Source: Nectonema munidae | Taxonomy: Eukaryota; Nematomorpha; Nectonematoida; Nectonematidae | Assembly: GCA_030549495.1 (NCBI GenBank) | Contig: JAUIRK010000909.1 | Coordinates: forward strand, 852,001 to 916,000 | Direction of reading: 5' to 3' | DNA length: 64,000 bases | Shown here: in pieces, positions 28,501 to 40,500 of the stretch | Position numbering within the stretch: position 1 is the first letter of the stretch | How the letters are laid out: the number at the start of each line of letters is the position of its first letter | The notes under the pieces: generated by a model | What the model saw: only the letters and a program-made list of their open reading frames with translations | Databases searched by the model: none | What the model was told of the DNA's origin: nothing | Made by a program: the position numbers and the translations under genes

Positions 28501-31500
28501 TTTTCTGATGCACAAAATGACATATATTGTTCATCTTAACAAAAAATGGCTTACTAGTTGAATAAAAGTTAAATTCATCATTTTATAAATTTTAGATACA
28601 TATAAAAAAAAGTAAACTTTTGAGCAGACCAATTTGTTAATTTTGTTCAATGAATATATAACACTTGAACATTCACTTTTTTTACAAAATGCAGTTTTTT
28701 AATGCCAATAAATATTTTACCTCCTGAAATTTCTCTTATTTTGCCCTCAAATATAATAAAACAATTACGTAGTGGTATGAGATAAACCAACTTACAGACA
28801 GACTATAAATAAGTTTTTCTAGAAATATATTTTAGTATAGCTACAATAAATTTTTTTTAATTACGGAGCCGGAGTCAGAGCCAAACACTAAAATATTTCT
28901 TCTCGTGAGCCCGGGCGAGACAATTTTTGGATCCTCTGAAGAACAACCACCCCAACAAAGATGGAATGGTTGTTCTTCAAGAGATAAAATTTGGGGCTGC
29001 TCATTCTAGAGGAGGGTTTATGTGATGAATATGTTATCATATTAGTCAGCAATTTAGTGTACGGAAATAAAGGTAATTTATAATTATTTCATGAATTGTC
29101 AGTTTTTTATTGGATAATTTAATTTTCACCTGATATATATTTCATATTAATATGAAGAAAATAGTTTTGTATTCTTGACATGGTTATTCTAAAAGAGAGT
29201 GGGTTGGGGAAATTGTTCTTCAGTTGGTACGAAAAAACTTTTCTGACGTGGGTGTTCTTCAAAAGATCCTAATTTTTTTCTGGCTCCGAAACCCTGGTTT
29301 GAACTCAAAAAAGAATGTCCGATAATTCCATTTTCTTGACATATGAAATCTTTAGAAGAAAATTTTCAGAAAGATTTTATTCAACTTAAAAATGGAATTA
29401 AAAATTCAAATTAAAGTTTCAAAAAACGTGAAAGATTTTCGGTATTTTTTAAATTTTTTACAATCTGTGGGCGATTTATACAAAAAGAAAAAGACACCCT
29501 CATCTAAAGTATAGAAAGAATATTAATTAGTTGTATACCTTTCAAAATAAATTCTATAATTTTCTATCGAATATTCTCTTAATATTGGGAATTAGGCTTG
29601 TAATTGAAATGAGCTTTTCATATTAAAAATTTACAAAAAATATTTTTTGATAAAGATTTTGGGTCACAATAAACTTAAATTTAGCCGAGGAGAGATGTCA
29701 TGAAGAAAAACCACCTAACATTCACAAGGATGGAAATTCTTCATGCAAAAATTCTTGGGTGGACTTTTTCCATAAGAGCAATTCTGAGACGGACTTTCTC
29801 CATGAGATAATATTATTTAACTTAAGTGTACTTCTATGTCAACCTCAAAAGTGACATTATCGTATATATGAGTGCATACTTGGTAGCAAATTGACACCTC
29901 CTTAAGGTGACTTTGCCAATTAATGCAACTGAATTAAAAAAATGGATAGAAGCAGCAAGCTAAGACTCTCTAAGTAAAATGTAAATAACACAAAGGATTG
30001 CGAAAGATGGTGCTGGTTGTGATGTATGAATAAGGCACTGTGCGCGTATCGCGTATACATCCTGGAGAAGCACGCTTTTACACAAGGAAAGCAAGAAAGA
30101 CGTTATGACATACAGATGACTACCAACTGACCTAAAAACGCCACGCAACATCCTACCACTACATTGGAAGAGAGACCGCGAAGAGGAGAGCACACTGTAC
30201 CGCGATATACTGTACATACACACACACACACACTCACTAAGAAAAAAGTTTCTTTGTGAAATGAGGACTACAAAGAGGAGGACATTTTGAAAGGAGTAGT
30301 AAATATGCTACACACAATAATTAGCATAAAAAGCAAATATCCATAATAAATGATGCACACGCATAAAATATGCATGCTGCCTTCAGTGTCTGAAGAAGGG
30401 GTGCGCTGAAATATTTTCGCGTAAAAACGCAATTAAATATCAGTTTGCGGAAGAAATGAAATATTTCTCCAGGCGTAGATCTCAAAATATTCAATATCTA
30501 TTCATATTAATATTCATTAATTAATATTCAGACAAATATTATATGCATTTTATTTTTTCCTCATAATGCCATCTAAATAATGGACATAATGCCAATAGTC
30601 GAATATATTGTTGTAACAAAGTTTTTTTTTGGAGCGGTAACTGTCCACGTGACGTAGCCAATGTGTTTCCTACCCGCCTGAGGTTTTATTTTTGCGAGTG
30701 TTTTAAGTATTAATTTGATGTATCTCACTTTTCTAATTGCTTTCCCCATACACTATGGATAAAAAATGGTTATTTTCAGTATTAAGAAATATGGAAAAAT
30801 AGAGGTGAACAAAAACAGAGATGTTAACATTAGAATCCTTAGCCGGTTTGATCCCAGAAAAAGCAGAGATTAAGCCTTTGAACACCAGCGCGACAACTGG
30901 GTCACAAGAAATGAAAATTGCCTGCTTTAAATATATAAAATTTGATTGAAAAAGAAAGCAGGAGATTAGTCTTAAAAGTTCTGGTGCTCAAAGGGTTAAA
31001 CCATTGAAAATAAGAGTACCTTAAAAATAAAAAGCGTCTGTGTTTATAATGTCTTTAATACAAATCTGCTTTACATGAGATATCGCCTGAATATTCTGGT
31101 CGTTAACTGATTAAAGCCGAGAAATCGCTTGCGTTAAGAGAGGTATGGATGATACGCTGTAAAAATCTAATTTAGAAATTTAAGAAATTTTTTGAAGTTC
31201 CAATTTTATAAATTCCATGAGATTTAATAAATAAAATGTGAATTCTAAGACAGAGTTGTGGAGTCGGAGTGGGTGGAGTCATTTTTTATTTATTTTTCCT
31301 TGTAAAGAAATTAAAAACATTGAAATACAACGCTTTATTTTTAATTTGTCTGAGAAAGTTTGGAGATTTCGGTTTGCTTCCTAAAAATTCACCGCGTAAA
31401 ATGCTTTTGATAATAATTATGTATTTATAAGTAATTGAAAAAGTTATACAAACAGTTCAAATATTTCCCGCAAAAAACTCTTTCTACATTGAGGAAAAGA

Positions 31501-34500
31501 TATTTGCAAAAAGCGGGCTTTGAATTGCAAAAGAGTGGGAGTAAAATGGAAAAGCAATATACATTGAACATTCAAAGTCATAAAATGAACCATTTTACAT
31601 GCTGGCATACGTGCTACCTCAGTATCACTTTTAATATAAATATCCACGAGTACCCTAAAATGTCAATATAAACAGAAAATATTTCAAAGAAAAGGGCATT
31701 GAAAAACTTGATTAATGCCAAAAAATTTTACAGATAACAATACTAATAATAGGAAAGGTAGACTAATAAATATGTTTATAAATAATAATAATAAGGCTTC
31801 ATTTTAAAAAAGGCTCCAGCATCTAAAAGCATACTTTCCTAAATTAGATTTATTTCATAGATATGATGTCGTTGAAAAAATAGGTCAGAAAGTGGCTTAA
31901 AATGAAAATTTGCAAAGGAAAATTGAACTGAAAAATTGATTCAGAGGTTTTTACTCTTCAAGTGAAACATTTGTCAATTAAATAACGTCGGATTTAAATT
32001 ATCAGATAAAAAAACAAAGAACTCAAGTAAATGGAGTGTATTTGAGTTAATTTCGCTACGTTTCATAACACATTTTGTAATATTTTGGAGAAAACTTAGT
32101 TAATTCTTTATATATATCATTTTTCCGTTTTAGATGCCAGAGATTGAACATTTTATCTAAATTTTTAAAGCAATTTTATCTATCGCTCTATATTTCGGAT
32201 TAGGCAACCTGTCCTGGTTAGCACACCCGCTCCCCCTCCCCCAGCATTCATTATTTTGCACCCAGACGCACGGGCAATATAAAAAAATGAAAATGCTATG
32301 AAGAGCCTCATATTTGAAATATTTAAACACGCATTCAACCTGCAATTTTAAATGAAGTTGGACTTTTAAAAGGTGATTCGTATCATTTCTGATATATTAC
32401 TTCTATTCACAAAAATAACTATTTCAATGAATACATAAAAGATTGCTACTTCATTTTAAGAAATGTGGCTATGGCCCAATGCCACCCCCTCCCCCCTCCT
32501 TGAATACGCCACAGGACACAGTTATTCTATTTTGATAAAGAGTATATTTTAAATGCTATTGCTTTTATACATTGAATTTTTATGATGTTAAGATTCAAGA
32601 CAATATTTTATTTTAAAAATAGAATATGATTGATGGTTTGCCTTTTTAATGCTGAAATTGCAGAAATAAGATGGCCAGCAAGAATCGAAGTTACGCTCGT
32701 TCGCAGCATTGTATATGTAATAAAATGTGCGTGTGACGACACACTTTATGCAATCAGATAAGAGCTATGAATGAATATATTACAAAGTATACGATTTTTT
32801 AATAAAAATTTATTCGCAAATGCCCGCAATTTTATAAGTTAACGCGCAATAACCCACAGTACTGATATTGAAGCCACTACGTAGTAAGTCAAACAACAAA
32901 CTGTTAAAGAAAAGGCCGCACTAGCAATTTATGTGCGGGCCCCGCAAGCCTGTACGAGTGGCTCTCCTTGTCTTTTACAAATAGTTAGAAAATTTTTAAT
33001 AATCTAAATTTCTTTTATCGGTAGGTTTATTTAAAAGCAAAAAATAAGGGCAATACCAGATATAGAATAAAAATTAGAAAGCTTTAGTTGCTTACTTTGA
33101 TGAGCTCTGTGTATAAGAAATTGGTATCGAAGGATGCATGCCCATACAAAGTCAAGAATTTTCTCTTTATTTCGATTTGCAATATCGTCAGGAACTAAAA
33201 CATGATGTGAAATAGGTATTAATTAAAAAAATTGTACAAAAATATGAACTACCAAAACTGCTACAATTATTCAACTTATTTCGTCATTAGAGATTTTTTT
33301 GTACCGGGTTTTTGTTTTGACACCAAAATCTCGTGTTACAGATAAGAGATTGATATAATAGATAATTGTTCCGGGCAATAGTCATTTGCACGAGGACAAA
33401 CGTAAACTTAGTTTCTCAAAATTCTAGTATGGTTGTCAACGAAATATAGAGAGCATTATCCTTAGAAAATATAAACAATAAGTAAAAGGCTATATCGGTA
33501 CCGGCTAAAATTATTGAGAGGAAAATGTCGTTTTCATTGTTGTCCACCTCGTAGATGTGCTTTCCTGTTATACAGGGTGATTGATAAGTAACTCGCTATT
33601 TTAAAAAAACTTTATTATTGTATTTTCTTCTCAATATTTTTGTGCTTGTTCCATGATGCCTGGCAATTAAATGTATGCTCTAGTTTTTTCTGGTAGAGTA
33701 TTTTGTTCGGAAGCACTTCAAACATGTCTGAACGTCTTAAATGCTAGACATCATGGAACATACAAAGAAGTATTGACAAAAACAATAAAAAATAAGTTAC
33801 TTCCCCCCAACACTGTATATGTTTCAATTTTTGATTAATTGAATACTAATGGAAGAAACTTTAGTTGGTCTTAAGGGTTAACTACCATGTTAAAATTTTT
33901 TCTATACATAAACTAACCATTAAAGAGAACGCTTCTTTAGCTTCTTTGTAGCTCACGCGCATCCTAAAGCCTTTATTACATTTAATCATGATTTTCCTTA
34001 GGTATTTTTGCTACATGTAAATATATTATACAAAAAAACAAACGTGATTCCTTAAGGGTCCTCATAACCAAGGAAATCAAAACAAATAAAGCGGATTTTT
34101 AAAGGCATATAAACCAGCGTTTGGCAGGATTACGCCCTAAAAGTAGAAATATGACATTTGAAGAGGGCATTTTAATAACATTAACAAAAAATATTAATAG
34201 AGGATTCGGCATCAATAGGTATCAATAGGATATATATTTTAAAAGCATACTTTTTTTTTAATTTCATATTGTATATTTTTTATATTTTAAAAGTATAATT
34301 AATGACTCTCAATGGTTGTTAGGGCGTACCTCTTAGCTTAACACTTACAAACTATAAACTATAACAGTTGAATGTCAGCGGTTCGATCCCCAAAGCTTCC
34401 GACTCTTAATAACAAAATCGAGAAACTGTGAATAACCATCTCAAGCAGAATGCGTAGCCTTAAGGTGCTTTTATATCCAACAAAACAACCAACCAACGAA

Positions 34501-37500
34501 CCAAGTATAATTAACTTTGTCAACTTTAATATTTAGCTTATCTTTAAAAATATTATTGCTAATAATCTTTTAAAACTTTTTTCATTGGAAGTAAACTCAC
34601 TTTCACCCAACAAATCTATGATCAAACATTGATATTTCAGAAAGAATTCCCCAGCTTTTAAAAAAGTTTTTCATTTTATCGCTAGATAGAGTTAGGTCAA
34701 TGTGCGAGTTAGCATCGATGTCAGTTCTTAAACTTGTAAAAGTGGAATCCTTGCTTTAGTCCATTATATTAAAATTTTGATCAATCATTTTGTCGGCAAA
34801 ACCTGGACAATCTCAGAAAAGCGGGACATCTGGCACCTCTAAACATAGTGTACTTCTGATAGTTTAAATTTAGAATCTAGCAAATAACTTATCGCAGGGT
34901 TTCTCAAAGTGGGGTATATGGCCCCCTGGAGGGCCACAAGAAATTTTAAGGGGCGACAGAAAAAAATATGATTTCCATACAATACATCAGGTCATAGAGA
35001 AGTAACAAAACAAGTTATAAGTTCGTAATGATATAGATGGATGTTTAAAATTAAAAAGGTAAGCTGACGAAAAGACTCATTTTTATTTATAAAAAAGCCC
35101 CAAAGCTGTCGATTTTTCTATATTATATACATTACATATGATACAAAAACTATTTTAGCAACTATATCTTGAAACTTTAAATAAAAATGATATTTTAATG
35201 AACTTTTTTATAGTTTTGTTTCCACATCTACTAGGTTTGGACCGTTAATATTAAGTAAAAAAGACTCAATTGGAAAGCAACTCTAATTCTAAATTATTAT
35301 GAAAAAAAAGTTATGATTTAGAAGCACTATAATTTTTGAAGGAGTTTTACAGTTTTTTTGCTTTGATGTTATGTTGTTTGAATGAATAACTTCATGAAAA
35401 AATTACGAATTTTCGTTTTTGTCCTCTAAAATATAGAAAAATAAATAAAAAACTTTATGGGGCCATACAATAATATTTAGGCAAAAAGGGGGCCATTGTA
35501 GAAAGAAGTTTGAGAATCCTTGCCTTATCGGAATAAAGGATGAATAGTATTTCACTTCAATCTTTTAGTTTATTTTTCTCTCAAATACTTTTTGAATTGA
35601 ATTTCTATTTTTAAAAATAAGCAAATATTATACTCTATTTTTATCCATGGTCAAGTTATTCTGATTTTTAAATCTATCCCTCAAAACTTAAGCATTGCAA
35701 ATTGGAGACCTATTACTCTTTTACCCTGCATGGGAAAACTTTGTGAAAAAATCTTGAGAGTGAGAAAGCTCAATCACATAAAAAAAACTCAATGCTGACA
35801 ATCAATTTGCTTATATTTCACAAAAGTCTTCAGAAATTGCTATTGATCTCTTCGTGTCAACTATTTATAAATGTTTCAAAAATACGTTGTTTTTAACAAC
35901 ATTTTTTATTCACTTTAACGGAGGCTTAAATGTGGCCTGCATTCTACGAAACATGTAAAAATGAAGTTTGTCATGTATTTAATTGAGTTAATAAAATACA
36001 TTCTTTATGATAGAACCATATCTTTGAAAGGAGCCCCAAATGTTAAAAAAAACTTTAAATGCTTCTACTCCTCAGAGGACTTGCATCTCTAACTTGCTCT
36101 TTATAATTCTGATTAAACCTTTGCTCGATTTTCTTAAAAAAAATGATTGCTTATATCAAGGTTTCTCAGATGATCTTTTGATTGCAGTCAAAGGCTCTAA
36201 CCAAATCCAAAATCTTAAACTAAGCTTACTTCTTGATAAAGTGAAGACACTTAGCTTAAATTTGAAATGAAAAAAGTCCACCCTAGTCCATTTTAATAAG
36301 ACTAATCAACGATGTTCTGATTTGTGTTTCGGTGAGTTAAACTTTTCTCCTTCATCATCTTTTAAATATTTAGAGATTGATCTAACTTTCGAAGCCTTCA
36401 TTTAGAACTAATCATGCAAATGCCTCCAAAAGTTCAGCAAAATTAAAACGATATTCGATTTTTCTTGGCCTTTCAAATCTTTCCTCATGCAAGTTGTTCT
36501 TCCCTTTTTGAACTTATGTGATTGCATCCTGGGGCACCTTAATATCTTCTTTGTCATCTGTTCGCCAACCAAACACGTACATTAAAATGAAAATTCTGCC
36601 AAAAAAAACTCTCGTTTATCCCAAAGAATTATACTTACGATTCTTTGGGTCTTTAATACTGTCCTGGTAAATATTTTCCAAATTTTGATTTTTTTCAAAA
36701 AGTTTTTCTCAAACTCGCCAGAATTTAAGCTAGTCAAACCTATACATTCTCATACATTTAAGAATGAGAAGCACTATTATCCAGTCTAAAGTCTCAGCTC
36801 TTCATTATTGCAATGACGTCAAGTGCAGGGTAAGTGTTCTCGGATTAATCTTATATCTTCCAAATCAAAGCCCTCCTATCTTTTCAACATTGGTAAACAA
36901 GCATCACCCTACCATGCAGAATGCGCAGGTTTATATGCTGTCTTTCAACACACTTACAAACATCGACAACTATATTCTGATTTTTCACTAATTTTCTTTT
37001 TTACTTATTCTCTATCTAACCAAAATCTGACAACTCTCCTTTGATAGTGCTATTCTTACATTTTAAGCTGTTCTTTTTACATCCATACTGTGTGATGACC
37101 AAAGCAAGAAGGCCTGCTCGGGAATGAAGATGTAGATTCCAAGGAAAAACTTGCACTGAATCTCCCTGACAGAAACCGCAGAAAAAAGTTAGAGTTTGAT
37201 GACGTTTTGTTCTCAAAAAGTAAATACTCAAGTAAGTTTAAAAATGTGATGAAAAGGATGTTTTATAAGTTGAAATTAATCACTACTCCTCCCGAAATTC
37301 TAAGATGCATTGCGGGCAAATGTCTATGCAAAAAATTTCTATAATTATTTGGAAAATCTAATGACCCATTCTGTAAGTGGGCGCTTAATTTTTGAATTTT
37401 TATTTTTATGCTCTGTTCTCACTCATTCTCATCTGTCACTTACAAGTTCTTTGTTTTTTTTCTTTTTTGTCTCCTTTTTTTTCCCTCAAGCAAGCCATAT

Positions 37501-40500
37501 TAACATAGCACTTATCTTCAACATATCTTTAATCAAAGTGAATACTTATGCCTTGTGCCAGCTTTCGAGTTCCTTGTGACACTTAGAAGCTGCGACAAGA
37601 AATCAACCAATTAAACAAACAAGTAAAAGTATAATTTTTTATTTTAAAAGTATAATTTTTTATATTTTTAAAAGTCCTCTTCTAAAAAGAAAATATAGTA
37701 TGAGGTTCAGTTCAATCCTAGTTTTAAATAAGATCGTGATGAAACTTAAAACAGTGTGTAGATTTATACAGCACAAACAAAGTTATATTTATAAAAATAA
37801 TATCATTTAAGCTTGCCTAAAACAAAACAAACGCAAAATATAGTTCAAGATAATACACGCACACATATATAATAATTACACATATAAGGAGAGAGAAAAA
37901 GAAGAAAGATAAAAAGAACTTTGATATGGGCGTAAATAAATATAAACGCAATTATATTTCACTGTGCGTACAATGGAAGGGAGGGAGTGCCAGAAGTCGT
38001 ATTATCACAAGCAAATTTTTTTTGATTTGCGATAAGAGAGAGAGTTAACATCCGCTATTCTAAGGTCTCCTTAACACAATTAAATCACAACATTTGTGTA
38101 TTATAAAGATTAACCTGTGAAACTTAATGATAATAGCATGCAAATAAGTATTATGTGTATGGAAGGTATTCATTTCACATATAAATAGCATTGAAACCAA
38201 AGACAAATGAAATATGAAAAAGAATTGTACCAGGCATTACAAATGTTGAAAGAAAATATTTTTCTTAAACTACCAAAAAGTAGAAAAAGAATAGAATATT
38301 GAAATATTATAATAGTTGAGATGATTATTTAATACGTACACTATATAAAAAGCAAATACCTCTATTGAACAGGTGAACCTACTAAGCAAGTTTGTCAAGA
38401 TACCGATTCTTGGTCCCAGCACTTTATACACATCTGAGACCAGTGTTTCTTTAATGGAACGCGAACGAAAGCAATTTGATTGGAATTATGAATTTTTAAA
38501 AATAGTCTGCTTGTCGTTAGCTTTTTAAAAGTGTTTTTTCTTAAAATTCGCAAGGTTTAAGTCTTAACCGATTTACAACCGAAAAAAGAATTGCATTGAA
38601 AGTGAGAGTTCTTATGGATTCGCTTTGGGAACATTGCTCTAAAATGCGTTAAGCAATAAATGTTTTTAATTTTAAAGAGGAATAAATTATACGAAATATT
38701 AGTTTTAATCATTGAATTTGTCACTTGTTTGACAAGTAAAAAGGTTGTGTGCCCCTCGCTTATCCGTAGCTGATTGTTTAGCTACATCACTGATTATATA
38801 TAATATTTGCTTATTTTTAAAAATAGAAATTCAATTCAAAAAATAAACTAAAAGATTGAAGTGAAAAACAATCCATCCTTTATTCCGATAAGGTATTTGT
38901 TAGATTCTAAATTTAAACGATCAGAAGTACACTATGTTTAGAGGTGCCAGATGTCACGGTTTTGCCATCGCAAATTCTCAGGGGACTTGCATCTCCAACT
39001 TACTCTTTATAATTCTCATTAAGCCTTTGCTTGATTTTCTTGAAAAAAATGATTGCTTATATCAAGACTTCTCAGACGATCTTTTGAATGCTGTCGAAGG
39101 CTCTAACCAAACCCAAAATCTCTAACTAAGCTTACCTCTTGATAAAGTGAAGACACTTAGTTTAAATTTGAATTTAAAAAATCCACCCAGTCCATTTTAA
39201 TAAGACTAATCAACGATGTTCTGATTTGTGTTTCGGTGAGGTTAGAAAAAATTAGAAAAAGTTCATTCAGGAGGATTTATAAGAATCCTGGTTTTTCATT
39301 CACTAATCTTATATGTCAAAAAACCGTTATAAAAAATTTGATCGAAATGTGATTGTTTATCTTTTTAAGTAAAATTATAAAAGATTTATTGTAGACATTT
39401 AATTTGTAAAGCTATGGTAAAAACCGTTGTTGGCTGTATATATACATATAAATACGTGATAGCAGAATTACGAAAACATGTAAACTCTAATTATTACGTA
39501 TTTGAAATTTTATAAAATGTTTGAATTTATCTAATGAGAATAATCAGTAACGCTGTATTTTAGCGATATGTGGAAACCGACTCATGTAGATAGCAGTACC
39601 ATATGGTGGCCGCCATGTCGGTTGGCAGCTACTACATTAACTCATCGCTATTTCTACGGAACTGTGACCAAATTTTTGCATCCTAACACAGTGAGCATTT
39701 TTGGAGAATATATTTTTTAGGACTGACTGATTACACTGATATTGAGATAACACTGTTGTGTCAAAATTTTTTTAGAAAAGCTGTATATGAATGATCCTGA
39801 GTATAATTCAAAAAGCATTTTTCTATGATAGGTAACAGCTTTCGCATACAAAATCGAAGTAGAAAATGCACGTAATGTAGAATAAGAGTCCATATTACAA
39901 ATATTTTTAAATTTTCATAATCTTATCAGGAAAAGTGGCAGAGTAAACACATCAAATATCTTTTCATCTTAAAGTAGAAGAGGAAAGTTATTTTGGCGCC
40001 TAAAATATTTTCACAGATAAGTGTAAGAAAAGATAAACTTGCCTAAAACAATACAAGAGTGAAAGAGTAAGAGCATAGGCACTAAAGGAAAATAGGAGAG
40101 AGAGAATAGAGAATAAACTTTTTCAATGTCTGTCTCTAGTAGAGGGTAGATTAAAAGAAAGACAAAATATGAGAATAAATGCGTCTATCTCATTTTTTCC
40201 GGTCAAAAAGCATGTTATAGCGCATACATACTCTCATCTCAGGAGTCGTCTATAATGATGATGATACAAGGCATGTACATGTGTAAAAAACTATTATAAG
40301 GGAATAATTGCTCCAACCAACAAGAAAATATGGCTATCATTATTTACTTTATACAACAAGAAAATGCGTGAAGATGTCAAGTACTTAGCATAAAAAAGCA
40401 TTTTTAATTACCACGCCTTAACAATGATGAACCTCTTTTTCCACACAGATTCTACAATTTTTTCATTTCAAGGACTGGATAGAAATTATACAATGATAGA

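Larger units (their letters stand above)
28427..33095. other. Filamin intron 2
   Basis: 4.7 kb with miniature elements at 28929-29269, 30874-30995 and 31024-31115, an unexplained GC-richer stretch ending in a CA repeat (29990-30236), pyrimidine-rich patches near 32216-32245 and 32485-32505, and a hAT terminal remnant at 32914-32955. I found no exon besides those listed. Confidence 0.55.

Noticed and set aside
34318-34395. A functional tRNA gene
   Set aside because: Only A- and B-box-like words are present; acceptor and anticodon stems cannot be formed, and flanking duplications plus the tail fit a SINE.
37310-37579. 89-codon plus-strand frame as an independent membrane protein
   Set aside because: It is the C-terminal part of the LINE at 35640-37620; the Phe-rich run comes from a TTTTTC tract.
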